From Salicibibacter cibarius (GTDB taxonomy: Bacteria; Bacillota; Bacilli; Bacillales; Marinococcaceae), in contig NZ_CP054705.1 in assembly GCF_016495725.1 (NCBI RefSeq), forward strand, positions 1,364,001-1,428,000: 64,000 nucleotides of DNA, given 5' to 3'. Made by a program: the position numbers and the translations under genes. A model generated the notes under the pieces. The model saw only the letters and a list, made by a program, of their open reading frames with translations, searched no databases and was not told the DNA's origin. Shown here piece after piece: positions 17,279-28,318 of the stretch (position 1 is the first letter of the stretch; each line of letters starts with the position of its first letter).

Positions 17279-19429
17279 GTGTGGTCGAAAAGACGCGTGG
17301 TCCTCATGCTTATCATGGGGATCTTTTTGCTTTTTCCCTCGGTGGGGATGGCTTTTATCCCCGGATTGTTTGAGAGTGATGAAGATGCCGATGACGTGAT
17401 GAATCCTCCCGACACGGTCGAAGAAGGCGGTGTGGAGGTGGAAAGTGAACGTTTCCCTATGGAATCCTATAGGGTCAACAATGAATCGAACGATGAAAAC
17501 ATCATGGGCATTTTTGTAAGTATAAGTAACGCTGTCATGACGTTTTCAGGGCATGTGGTCTTACTCGTGGACACGGTTTTGGATGAATTATTTTCGCTTA
17601 ATCCGATTGAACGATTTGCAGGGGCGATTAATCTAATCTCCCAATCCATTTATGACACCTTACAGGAACGCTTTGGTCAATTATTGTTTCTTATCGCGAT
17701 GGGATATATCACGTTTGTGATTGTCACAAAGGCATCCTTTCGAGAAGCCATCCGTCGTTTTATGTTATTTATCGGTGTGTTGATCTTTGCTGGGTTTTGG
17801 ATGTTGAACAGTGGCTTTTTTATGCAGACGTTTAATGCGCTGTCTTTAGAGATGCAAGGGCACTTGATTGACGCCGGCAGTGGGATGTTTCATATGGTTG
17901 ATGGCGATGGGGTGTATGACCAGTCCGGGGACATTGATGTGGAAGACCCGATGGATGGCACAATTGCCATGATGCGTAATGTCTATTTTGAACTGGCGAT
18001 GAAACGCCCCTATATGATCGTTAATTATGGCGAAACGAGCGAAAATGCAGTCAATGAAAATGATGCGGCAGATACAGAAGACTATGGCGGCAGCCAGTAT
18101 AATCGTTTTGATCGACTTTTAGCGTTTGATTCCACGGAAGATGGACAGGCATTAAAGCAACAATATGTCGAGGAGGAAGAGGTGGATCAAAACGAGAATT
18201 CGTCGATGGGTTCAGGGGCCGTCTTTACCCAGCTGGGGCAAGTGCTGATTGGTTTACTGGTCGCCCTTTTTCTTGGGATTCCATTTACGGTTTTGGGCTT
18301 TTTAAATTTCTTGTTGCAGTTGATCGCGTTAGCCTTGGCCTTTTTCCTTCCGTTTTCCTTGATCCTGTCGTATATTCCGCACTTTGCGTATAGCGGTTTT
18401 AAGACCTTTTTTAAATTGTTGACGGTATTTTTAGTGAAAGCCATGTTGGGGCTGATCGTCGCGTTTGTCTATGTTTTGACGTTTGTCGTGGAAACCATGG
18501 TACCGCCGGATACGTTTGGGTTGTATTTGGCGAATGTCACGGTGTTGATCTTCTTGCTTATGCTTCTCATGAAAAAGCGAGACGCTTTGGTGAAATTGAT
18601 CACGGCCGGACGTGTGCAGTCGTTGGACGGCCAATTTATGAATCAAGTGAATCAACGTATGGTCAACCCTGCGATGGATAAAGTCGGAAAAACGGTGTCC
18701 GCGTTTAATCCAACCGCCGGAATGATGATCCATAAAATGAATCGAATGCGCCAACCATCAACGGAAAGGCCTACGCCCCGTTCATCGTCGAATGCGGCGT
18801 CCAGCCAAGAAACCATGGATCCGCAAAGCCAAGAGCAACGGGCTTCTCAAATGGATCAACGTTTAGAAGACGATCAACCGTCTAATCGTCAATATCATCA
18901 ACCAGAAGAACGTCGCCCGCAAAAGGATCAGAAAGAGAAAAAACAGAAGAAAAAGGAAAAACGAGGCGACGAGAAGAAAAGCGATGCGTCGAAAGAAGCG
19001 TCTCGTCCCGATAACAAGAAACGGAACAAAGATGGGTCAACGAAAAGGAGACATAAGCGTCGGTCTGATTTAGAAGATCGTCCGAAAAAACGTTCATCGA
19101 AGGATCATGCGGATGTAAACCAAAAGGAAAAACGAGGCGATGAGAAGAAACAGAATGCACCGAAAGAAGCATCACGTTCCGGTAACAAGCAACGGAACAA
19201 AAAGGGTTCAACGAAAGGGAAACGTCGGTCCGATTCATCTAATCACCGGAAGAAACATGCATCGGAGCATCATGTGAACATGAACCCAAAGGAAAAACGG
19301 GGACAACCATCGCCGAAGAAAAATCAAAGCCAAAAGGGAAATGACCACCCGAAACGCACCCCGCAAGGGAGAAAGGATGAAAAGGTTGAAAAGGAACTAA
19401 AACCGGTTGATCAAAAGGACAATCATTAA
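17279..19429 (+). CDS. conG: ConG/Orf15-type polytopic mating-pore protein (VirB6-like)
   Basis: A protein of about 716 residues with an N-terminal signal-like helix (VVLMLIMGIFLLFPSVGMAF), an extracellular acidic segment, then several membrane helices (about 110-180 and 325-440) as in ConG of ICEBs1 and Tn916 Orf15. From about residue 490 to the end the protein is a cytoplasmic, lysine-rich, low-complexity tail with two tandem units of about 56 residues. A GTG at 17279 has GGGAGGG 6 bases upstream; the ATG at 17258 is an alternative. ConG is the target of the exclusion protein YddJ in ICEBs1, and a YddJ-like lipoprotein gene lies three genes downstream. Confidence 0.88.
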   Translation: MWSKRRVVLMLIMGIFLLFPSVGMAFIPGLFESDEDADDVMNPPDTVEEGGVEVESERFPMESYRVNNESNDENIMGIFVSISNAVMTFSGHVVLLVDTVLDELFSLNPIERFAGAINLISQSIYDTLQERFGQLLFLIAMGYITFVIVTKASFREAIRRFMLFIGVLIFAGFWMLNSGFFMQTFNALSLEMQGHLIDAGSGMFHMVDGDGVYDQSGDIDVEDPMDGTIAMMRNVYFELAMKRPYMIVNYGETSENAVNENDAADTEDYGGSQYNRFDRLLAFDSTEDGQALKQQYVEEEEVDQNENSSMGSGAVFTQLGQVLIGLLVALFLGIPFTVLGFLNFLLQLIALALAFFLPFSLILSYIPHFAYSGFKTFFKLLTVFLVKAMLGLIVAFVYVLTFVVETMVPPDTFGLYLANVTVLIFLLMLLMKKRDALVKLITAGRVQSLDGQFMNQVNQRMVNPAMDKVGKTVSAFNPTAGMMIHKMNRMRQPSTERPTPRSSSNAASSQETMDPQSQEQRASQMDQRLEDDQPSNRQYHQPEERRPQKDQKEKKQKKKEKRGDEKKSDASKEASRPDNKKRNKDGSTKRRHKRRSDLEDRPKKRSSKDHADVNQKEKRGDEKKQNAPKEASRSGNKQRNKKGSTKGKRRSDSSNHRKKHASEHHVNMNPKEKRGQPSPKKNQSQKGNDHPKRTPQGRKDEKVEKELKPVDQKDNH
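18962..19300 (+). repeat. Tandem repeat in the 3' end of conG
   Basis: Two diverged units of 171 and about 165 bases begin at 18962 and 19133, and a partial third starts near 19298. Each encodes RGDEKK, a KEASR stretch, an RNK-GSTK stretch and ends in NPKEK or NQKEK, giving a highly basic tail. Confidence 0.8.
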
Positions 19430-19455
19430 GGAATGCTTACGGGCATTCCTTTTTT
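19430..19455 (+). terminator. Rho-independent terminator after conG
   Basis: GGAATGC (19430-19436) pairs with GCATTCC (19443-19449), loop TTACGG, followed by six T, starting at the base after the conG stop. Confidence 0.85.
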
Positions 19456-19467
19456 GGTGGTGATACA

Positions 19468-20499
19468 TTGAAAGGGATCAATGGCCTGATGGTTGGTGTT
19501 TTTGGCGGTGCATGTTTCATTTTGATGGTGGTTGGTATGTTAGTGATGATGATGGGGTCGTTTTTGATCACGCAAGAAAATGAAGGCAATGGGGCAACCG
19601 ATGAGCAAGATTTGGTTTGTGAAGGAAACCAAGTGAATGAGGATGTGGAACGTTATGAGCCTCATTTTGAACGCTATACAGAGGAAAATGGCATTGAAGA
19701 TCAAGTCGATATTCTCATGGCGATGACAATGCAGGAATCAGGGGGACAATTAGCGGATGTGATGCAATCATCCGAGTCCATGGGTGACCCCGTAAATACC
19801 ATTAATAGTCCTGAGAAGTCGATTGAACAAGGGGTCTCTTACTATGCGGATATGTATGAACAAGCAAACGGGGACACAGAACTGGCTATGCAGGCCTATA
19901 ACATGGGGGGCGGCTACATCAACTATGTGCAAGACAATCATGATGGCGAGCATAGTAGAGATGCGGCCGATGCATTTGGTGAACAACAAGCATCGGAATT
20001 AGGGTGGGATAATTACGGGGATGAAGATTATGTGGCGCATGTGATGCAGTATTTAGAGGATTGTGAGGAACCCGAGCAAGCATCAGGCGATGGCGATTGG
20101 GACATGCCCGTTGAACAGGTGAATGTGACATCGGAATTTGGCATGCGTGATCATCCCATTCATCACGAACCACGGTTACATGCAGGCACGGATTTTGGGT
20201 GTAACATGGGTGATGCTATTTATGCCGTGGCAGATGGCACAGTTCAAACCGCCGTTCAGCAAAATACGGGACTCGGGAACAATATCAAACTTCAGCACGG
20301 GAGTGATGAATATAGCGTTTATGGTCACTTGAGTAACCTCTCCGTGAGTGAAGGCGATGAGGTACAGCAAGGGGATCAGGTTGGCGAATGTGGATCAACG
20401 GGGGATTCGACAGGTCCCCATTTGCACTTGGAACATCATACAGAACCAGAAGCGACGAATGATGAAAAAGAAGATCCTGCAGAGATTTTAGATTTATAG
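19468..20499 (+). CDS. Bifunctional cell-wall hydrolase: lysozyme-like plus M23 peptidase (CwlT position)
   Basis: A 343-residue exported protein. One membrane anchor at about 5-33 is followed by a lysozyme/SLT-like muramidase domain at about 65-165 (ILMAMTMQESGG, LAMQAYNMGGGYINYV). A C-terminal M23 metallopeptidase follows at about 220-335, with zinc motifs HAGTDFGC and GPHLHLEHH and the YGHLS stretch. It should open peptidoglycan for assembly of the mating channel. CwlT of ICEBs1 and Orf14 of Tn916 carry an NlpC/P60 endopeptidase instead of M23, so the second domain is swapped. TTG start at 19468, with a GGTGGTG site, directly after the conG terminator. The protein is strongly acidic. Confidence 0.9.
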   Translation: MKGINGLMVGVFGGACFILMVVGMLVMMMGSFLITQENEGNGATDEQDLVCEGNQVNEDVERYEPHFERYTEENGIEDQVDILMAMTMQESGGQLADVMQSSESMGDPVNTINSPEKSIEQGVSYYADMYEQANGDTELAMQAYNMGGGYINYVQDNHDGEHSRDAADAFGEQQASELGWDNYGDEDYVAHVMQYLEDCEEPEQASGDGDWDMPVEQVNVTSEFGMRDHPIHHEPRLHAGTDFGCNMGDAIYAVADGTVQTAVQQNTGLGNNIKLQHGSDEYSVYGHLSNLSVSEGDEVQQGDQVGECGSTGDSTGPHLHLEHHTEPEATNDEKEDPAEILDL

Positions 20500-20544
20500 G
20501 GTTTCGTCAAGGAATCAATGACGGATAAGGAAGGAGAATCCATC

Positions 20545-21045
20545 ATGAAAAAAATGATGATAGCGGTGCTTATTTTGGGGTTTGTCAGCGGCTATTTATT
20601 TTTAGAAAATTCGCATGTTAAAAATGAATTGCAAGCCTTACAACAAGCGTTGGAACAAGTCCAGGATGAAGAAAGCGAACATGAATATCACGGGCAGGCA
20701 GGGGTGGCGGCCGAACGGTTTGTAGAAGCGTATTTTACGTATGAGGGGAAACCCGTTCGTGAAAACGTTGAACCGTATGCGGCTATCCAGGTACTGGATG
20801 ATTTACAGTTTGAAGAACCGGAGATGGGATATGACGATATGGAGGCTGTGCAATCAAGCGTTGATGATGTCGATGTTTATTATGGGCCGTCTACGGACGA
20901 TCAGCAAAACATTGTGGTTCATTTTGATAATGACATTCGTGTGGATGGGGTTGATACGAGCACCTATTCCATATTGGATATGGATATGGTTTTATCGAAT
21001 GAAACATGGAAAGTTGAAGAATTGCAGTTTTATCAGTTGCCATAG
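20545..21045 (+). CDS. Membrane-anchored protein of the conjugation module (YddI position)
   Basis: A 166-residue protein with an N-terminal hydrophobic anchor (MMIAVLILGFVSGYLFL), a short coiled-coil-like glutamine/glutamate segment at about 25-50, and a small acidic extracellular domain that resembles the NTF2-like fold of TcpC/ConB C-termini in pattern. GGAAGGAG precedes the ATG at 20545; the earlier ATG at 20518 has no site. Its place after the wall hydrolase corresponds to yddI in ICEBs1. Function is not established. Confidence 0.7.
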   Translation: MKKMMIAVLILGFVSGYLFLENSHVKNELQALQQALEQVQDEESEHEYHGQAGVAAERFVEAYFTYEGKPVRENVEPYAAIQVLDDLQFEEPEMGYDDMEAVQSSVDDVDVYYGPSTDDQQNIVVHFDNDIRVDGVDTSTYSILDMDMVLSNETWKVEELQFYQLP

Positions 21046-21063
21046 GGAAGGAGGTAACAGTTT

Positions 21064-21399
21064 ATGAAAAAGAAAGTGGGGATGATGCTTATCTCTTTAT
21101 TAATGTTAACAGCTTGTGGATCAGGGTATGATGATGTGATTGATCAAGCTGTAGAAGAATTACAGGAGGGTCCTTTAGGCGAGAGTCATGATGATGTGGA
21201 TGTTCGTGAAAGATCAGACATTAGTGTGTGGGATGATGGGCGGTATGTGAGCATCCATTATTATAAACCTAATGGAAGTAATCGGGAGTATTTTTATGAA
21301 GTTTCCGGAGATGATTTTAACATGATTGGTGAAAATGAATCCAATCAAGTACGTACCGAAACTCCTGATTATCAGGAACAGTTTGGTGAAGAGATTTGA
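21064..21399 (+). CDS. Putative exclusion lipoprotein (YddJ-like, cystatin-like fold)
   Basis: A 111-residue lipoprotein: signal peptide MKKKVGMMLISLLMLTACG with a clear lipobox (LTAC), then a small acidic domain whose pattern (VDVRERSDISVWDDGRYVSI, then FYEVSGDDF) resembles DUF4467 cystatin-like lipoproteins. In ICEBs1 the homologous YddJ sits on the recipient surface and blocks redundant transfer by acting on ConG. The gene is the last of the module and follows the ConG and wall-hydrolase genes, supporting an exclusion role, but specificity is inferred. GGAAGGAGG precedes the start. Confidence 0.75.
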   Translation: MKKKVGMMLISLLMLTACGSGYDDVIDQAVEELQEGPLGESHDDVDVRERSDISVWDDGRYVSIHYYKPNGSNREYFYEVSGDDFNMIGENESNQVRTETPDYQEQFGEEI

Positions 21400-21450
21400 T
21401 TTTTTGAATGATGAGGATGCTGAAATGCCAAAAAAAGCTGGAGGTTAGAT

Positions 21451-21927
21451 ATGTCAAACGATCATCGTGAAAGTCGAATCGATCATGACCATTTATTTAA
21501 AGAGTTGCTTCAAGAGTTTTTTTCGGAATTTATCGTATTATTTTTTCCGAATATCTACGAAGACATCGACTTTGCCCATTTGAACTTTTTAGACAAGGAA
21601 TTGTTCAACGACATACAAAGACGAAAAAGCAAAGAAGTGGATATGGTTGTTGAAACCAGGCTTAAAGGCGAGGATAGCTTGATCCTCATTCATCTGGAGC
21701 AGCAGGCACAATATGAAGACGATTTTAATGAACGAATGTTTTTGTATTTCAGCCGTTTACTGGAGGAAAATCCCGGTACACGGATTCTTCCCATTGCTCT
21801 GTTCAGCTATGACGATCAAAATAAGCAGGAACCGACCACTTATGAAATGACGTTACCATTTTGTGTTGTATTAAACGGAATTTTAAGTGGACAATTAACC
21901 TTTTACACAACACAATTTATTCTTTAA
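21451..21927 (+). pseudogene. Truncated Rpn/PD-(D/E)XK nuclease-family protein
   Basis: The N-terminal 140 residues match the pattern of Rpn-type putative transposase/nuclease proteins of Bacillus (DHDHLFKELLQEFFSEF, then the nuclease core DMVVETRLKGEDSLILIHLE and FNERMFLYFSRL). The frame then ends with an unrelated tail (TTQFIL), whereas full members run to about 250-300 residues. The 3' part is therefore missing. The break lies at the right boundary of the conjugation module, so deletion or insertion associated with the element may have caused it. Confidence 0.75.
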
Positions 21928-22041
21928 TTCCATTTTTTCATGCAACACAATTACTGTCGGAGTAAAATGGATTTATTTTCCTAAATATGTCCTAAAAATA
22001 CAGGTATCTCGTATTAACCCCCTACAATTGTTGAGGGCTTT

Positions 22042-22536
22042 TCACGAAGCATGAATCAAGCCGCAAGCCAATCGTTTTCCAGCATCTCCTGCCGGTTGTG
22101 TACGGTAATCGTCGGGGTTCTGATGAATGATGACTGCTTTTCCGATCACATCGGCTGCGTTAAATTTATTGGTAAAAAAACATGTATACGCATAACCGTT
22201 ATTGGAAAAGAGAACTGGGAAATCGCCGGCATGATTGCCGTGTGGTTGATTTGTCGGGTTCCAGTGCTCTCCTGCGGCTTGAAAAGGATCTTGTTGATCT
22301 CCTACTTGACAGCTGCCGTTTTCATGGAGATGAAACCCGTGCGGACCAATCGGGTCCTTGTTTCCCTGAGCAGGTCGATAAGGTGGGAGCCCGTAAATTT
22401 GCGCACAAACCATCGTTCCTCCCGGGACTTGTTGAAAAGATACGACACCCCTGATATCAGGGGCTAGAGGGCCGCCGTTAACTTCTGCGTAAACTGCCTT
22501 CACCCGGTAATTGTAATATAAATGGTTGTAAAACAT
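22042..22536 (-). CDS. sodC: Cu/Zn superoxide dismutase (SodC/YojM family)
   Basis: A 164-residue Cu/Zn SOD-family protein that dismutates superoxide. The metal ligand set appears complete: H69 and H71 (GFHLHENG), bridging H91 (EHWNP), H99, H102 and D105 (PHGNHAGDFP), and H138 (VIIHQNPDDY). Disulphide cysteines are C76 (GSC) and C158 (ACGLI). No signal peptide is evident, unlike most bacterial SodC. AAAGGAG lies 8 bases before the ATG on the minus strand. Transcription converges on the truncated Rpn gene, and neighbours are unrelated. Confidence 0.92.
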   Translation of the reverse strand: MFYNHLYYNYRVKAVYAEVNGGPLAPDIRGVVSFQQVPGGTMVCAQIYGLPPYRPAQGNKDPIGPHGFHLHENGSCQVGDQQDPFQAAGEHWNPTNQPHGNHAGDFPVLFSNNGYAYTCFFTNKFNAADVIGKAVIIHQNPDDYRTQPAGDAGKRLACGLIHAS

Positions 22537-22654
22537 GTCGAACTTCTCCTTTAGTAATCAATTCGCATTTCGATTCATTGTATGCCCCCGCCTATAAATT
22601 CGTTTTTTGAGTGATTTACATAGTGTATGGAAATGTCAATAATCCCGTATTGGA

Positions 22655-22735
22655 TGTTTTGGCACGTCCCCTCGAAAATGGTGGAATAGGAGAAACATCA
22701 TTTATTTTCTTCTTATTCCCCTTTTTCGAGAAATC
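22655..22735. mobile_element. Small MITE-like inverted-repeat element, copy 1
   Basis: CTCGAAAATGGTGGAATAG (from 22671) is inverted as CTTATTCCCCTTTTTCGAG (to 22730), with a short AT-rich centre; a GGCACGTCCC lead precedes the left arm. Similar ends occur at 31770-31807 and at 55203-55402, so this is a dispersed non-coding element. The surrounding 22537-23221 spacer otherwise shows no gene. Confidence 0.6.
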
Positions 22736-22756
22736 AAGACTAATATGAAAAAATAG

Positions 22757-22796
22757 GGTTCCTTACTGTGTGTATATGAATACAAAGTAAGGAACC
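22757..22796 (-). terminator. Perfect 11-bp hairpin with T-run on the minus strand
   Basis: GGTTCCTTACT (22757-22767) pairs with AGTAAGGAACC (22786-22796). Read on the minus strand it is followed by CTATTTTTTC, so it looks like a terminator for leftward transcription, although no minus-strand gene is seen to its right. Confidence 0.55.
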
Positions 22797-23206
22797 TGTT
22801 GTTTGGCAATTGCACGTCGATTCAGGAATCAACCTTTGCTTGTGTTTGGTTATATACATGTCAGTTCAGCATAGTATACGGTGTTGTGTCATTCGACTAT
22901 TTGAATTAAAAAGACTGAAAATTTTGATATTTTATGTTTTCCACCAATTTATTGATTCAAAAATACAACATAAATAAACGTTATTGAAACATGGCAAAAA
23001 CCCTTTGATGTTTTTGATAAAGAAAAATATTTATACTGAATAGTTTGAAATATACCTTTTCGAGAGGCAAGATCAGCCTATATGCCCCTTTCCCTAGTTT
23101 AATTATACCATGATTGCCTCACCATTTTTAGACTGTTTTTTATTTTTTTTAATTGTTAGTATGAATCAAGTAATGTTGCTTCTTTGACGCAGTCAGCAGC
23201 TATTAA

Positions 23207-25834
<2,628 letters not shown>

Positions 25835-25913
25835 TTGATTACAATAAAATGCGTTTGAATTAGGAAAATCATTAACAATGTGTGGATTTGAGAACCTTGT
25901 CACTGGGACATAT

Positions 25914-25959
25914 AAGGGGTACGGAAACGATTCGTGGGTTGAGGGGCCACACTGGAAAT
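25914..25959. repeat. Dispersed repeat, copy A
   Basis: The stretch beginning AGGGGTACGGAAACGA and continuing through TTGAGGGGC to CTGG-AAT is nearly identical to 30841-30886. Both copies lie in intergenic DNA downstream of resistance or membrane genes and look like remnants or ends of a mobile element. Confidence 0.65.
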
Positions 25960-25984
25960 GAAGCACCAGAAAGGACTGTTCTAT

Positions 25985-26899
25985 TTGATCCACGTTCAAA
26001 ACTTGAAAAAGTCATATAAATCATTCCAGGCTGTAAAAGGGAGTAGCTTTCACGTCAAGGAAGGTGAAATTTTCGGCTTCCTTGGTCCCAATGGAGCGGG
26101 GAAAAGTACAACCATTAACATATTATCAACGATGCTCGAACCATCAAGCGGGACAGTGACGATCAATGGCTACGAGGTGACGAAACAAAAGAATCGTGTA
26201 CGCGAAAGTATCGGGATTATTTTTCAGGAAAACACCCTCGATGAAAAATTAACAGCGAAAGAAAATCTCATGCTGCATTGTAAATTTTACAATGTGCCTC
26301 GCTCGAAACGGAAAGCACGCATCGCAGAAGTATTCGAAATTGTTGATCTTAAAGAGAGTGCGGGCACTCTCGTCGAAAAATTCTCCGGCGGGATGCAACG
26401 CCGTTTGGAAATTGCCAGGGGGCTGCTTCATTACCCGAAAGTACTCTTTCTCGATGAACCATCAGTCGGACTGGATCCACAAACTCGCGCGCACATTTGG
26501 GAATACATTCTCAAGCTCAAAGAAAAGGAAAACATCACGATGTTTCTAACGACGCACTATTTAGATGAGGCAGAGATTAGTGACCGCGTGGCAATTATGG
26601 ATCATGGCGAAATTATTGCAATCGACACACCGAAAAATTTAAAACAACAACTCGGCGGTGACATCATTGAAATTACAACTGCAGATAATCAAGCCGCCTT
26701 ACAAGAGATCGAAGACAATTTCGACGTTATCGATGTTTCTCTGAAAGACGAAGTCATTTACTGTAAAGTGGAAAACAGCGATGCGTTTGTTTCAAAGTTT
26801 ATCAAATCACTGAAAACTCCGCTTACAGGGTTCGATATTCGTAAGCCAACGCTGAACGATGTTTTTCTATCCTTTACTGGGCGAGAAATCAGGGGCTAA
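25985..26899 (+). CDS. ABC transporter ATP-binding protein (DrrA/CcmA-type drug exporter)
   Basis: A 304-residue ATPase subunit of an ABC-2 exporter. Walker A is FGFLGPNGAGKSTT, the signature is FSGGMQRRLEIARGL, Walker B is VLFLDEPSVGLDPQT, and the H-loop lies in MFLTTHYLDEAEISDR. A C-terminal extension from about 220 is typical of the daunorubicin-resistance DrrA family. The TTG at 25985 has AGAAAGGA 9 bases upstream; the ATG at 25958 lies at the end of a dispersed repeat and lacks a site. The permease follows 32 bases later; together they should export a hydrophobic compound. Confidence 0.9.
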   Translation: MIHVQNLKKSYKSFQAVKGSSFHVKEGEIFGFLGPNGAGKSTTINILSTMLEPSSGTVTINGYEVTKQKNRVRESIGIIFQENTLDEKLTAKENLMLHCKFYNVPRSKRKARIAEVFEIVDLKESAGTLVEKFSGGMQRRLEIARGLLHYPKVLFLDEPSVGLDPQTRAHIWEYILKLKEKENITMFLTTHYLDEAEISDRVAIMDHGEIIAIDTPKNLKQQLGGDIIEITTADNQAALQEIEDNFDVIDVSLKDEVIYCKVENSDAFVSKFIKSLKTPLTGFDIRKPTLNDVFLSFTGREIRG

Positions 26900-26931
26900 T
26901 CGCAGGTTGATGAAGCAGGAGGTATGGACGA

Positions 26932-27756
26932 GTGGAAGGTATGATTGCCATTTGGCAAAGAGATATTATTAAGTTTTTTAGAGACCGTACGCGTATGATG
27001 GGCTCCTTTTCCATGCCGATTTTATTTTTGATCGTTTTTGGCGTAGGGATGGGCGGTTCGATGGAATCGTTAGTAACCGCAGGAACAGATGCTGGGAGTG
27101 AGTTTAATTACGTAGAATTTATATTTCCGGGCATTGTATCCATGACGCTGCTGATGACTTCTGTTTTTTCTTCGCTTTCAGTGATTCAGGATCGGGATTT
27201 CGGTTACATGCGTGAAATTCTCGTCTCCCCGCTCTCAAGGGTAAACATTGCACTTGGGAAAATGCTCGGCTCCGCTACTGTCGCATTAATACAAGGTATT
27301 ATGATGTTTATTATGATGCCTGTTTTAGGGATTACCATCGATTTCGTTTCTTTCTTACAGGTGATTCCCGTGATGTTTATGATCGCGTGCGCTTTTTCTT
27401 CGCTTGGTCTTTTGGTGGCGAGTCTGCTTACTTCGATGCAAGGGTTTCAGCTCGTCGTGCAAATTTTAGTGATGCCGATGATTTTTCTGTCAGGTGCTTT
27501 ATTTCCACTCAACAATATGCCGGCGTGGGTGGAATTTCTCGTGACGCTTAATCCCGTTACTTACGGTGTTGATCTGATGAAACATATTATGATTGATGTG
27601 GAGAATCTTAGCCCGATGGTACTTGAAGAAATGGGATTAAATCTATCGTTCTTTGGAATGCCTGTGACGGCGACGGGGGAAGTCTTCTTTTTATTAGGAT
27701 TTACGGCAGCGTTAATTTTGCTTGCTACCTTGAGTTTTAGAAGGGCGAATGGGTAA
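26932..27756 (+). CDS. ABC-2 type transporter permease (DrrB-like)
   Basis: A 274-residue permease with six predicted membrane helices and the ABC-2 signature region (FIFPGIVSMTLLMTSVFSS, DFGYMREILVSPLSR, FLSGALFPLNNMPAWVEFL, LNPVTYGVDLMK). It pairs with the ATPase directly upstream. GTG start at 26932 with AGGAGGT at good spacing. Substrate unknown; drug or lipid export is typical of the family. Confidence 0.9.
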   Translation: MEGMIAIWQRDIIKFFRDRTRMMGSFSMPILFLIVFGVGMGGSMESLVTAGTDAGSEFNYVEFIFPGIVSMTLLMTSVFSSLSVIQDRDFGYMREILVSPLSRVNIALGKMLGSATVALIQGIMMFIMMPVLGITIDFVSFLQVIPVMFMIACAFSSLGLLVASLLTSMQGFQLVVQILVMPMIFLSGALFPLNNMPAWVEFLVTLNPVTYGVDLMKHIMIDVENLSPMVLEEMGLNLSFFGMPVTATGEVFFLLGFTAALILLATLSFRRANG

Positions 27757-27799
27757 GTTCGTGTCATTGTGTGAGGGGTGGCAATGATATGATAAGTCT

Positions 27800-28240
27800 T
27801 TAGTTCTCGTTAAGAAAAGCTTTTTGTTGCTTGATTATCGCATAAATACAGTGCAGAAGCTTATTCGCACAAGCAATGACAGCCACTTTATGAGGTTTGC
27901 CTTCCTCTCGTTTGCGGTCGTAAAAGGCCTGCATTTTGAGGTTGCGGTTCTTGGTTAATCCGCATTGAACGGCGGTGTACAATGCTTGGCGTAGCCGTGT
28001 AGTACTCCGTTTTGCACTCGGATCAATGCCAGTGTAAGCCACAAGCTTATTCGGGTACTGAAATTGGTGCACATCGCCTATTTCGGAAAGAATGGTTGCC
28101 GCCGTTTTCTTCCCGACACCTGGGATGGTTTGAATCAGTGCATAATCCTTAAAGCTTTTAACTAAAACATCAATTTGAGCCTCTAACTCAGATTGGTGTT
28201 TTTGGTTTTGAAAGAGCATTTCAATGTGCTCTGTAGACTA
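27800..28240 (-). pseudogene. IS110 family transposase, C-terminal fragment
   Basis: About 140 residues of the Transposase_20 domain of IS110-type transposases (IQTIPGVGKKTAATILSEIG, YTGIDPSAKRSTTRLRQALY, VAVIACANKLLHCIYAI). The N-terminal DEDD catalytic domain is missing; an in-frame TAG precedes the fragment. It is a dead remnant between the ABC exporter and a MerR regulator, and may mark an old rearrangement. Confidence 0.85.
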
Positions 28241-28318
28241 ATTAGGTGACTCTCATAAGCATCATGGTGAAAGATTAATCAAAAATTCCAAACGATTTTT
28301 CATTTTACAAATAACGTA

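Larger units (their letters stand above)
6739..21399 (+). mobile_element. ICEBs1/Tn916-type conjugation module (no integrase seen)
   Basis: A contiguous, co-directional block containing a ParB-like protein, DUF961 protein, FtsK-type coupling protein, oriT, NicK/Orf20-type relaxase, ArdA, ConB, ConC, ConD, ConE, ConG, cell-wall hydrolase and lipoprotein, in the same order as ICEBs1 and Tn916. All mating-pore genes are intact. No tyrosine or serine recombinase, excisionase, or ImmR/ImmA-like control genes lie inside. The left limit is the rlmD terminator; the right limit is set by the truncated Rpn gene at 21451. Exact ends cannot be fixed because I found no direct repeat. It may be an element that lost its recombination genes, or one whose integrase lies elsewhere. 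Confidence 0.85.

Noticed and set aside
21850-22030. Direct repeat of the rlmD 3' end as attR of the element
   Set aside because: I scanned the right side of the module and found no stretch matching the rlmD end.
22051-22467. Plus-strand frame opposite the superoxide dismutase
   Set aside because: The minus strand has a complete Cu/Zn SOD ligand set and a good ribosome-binding site.
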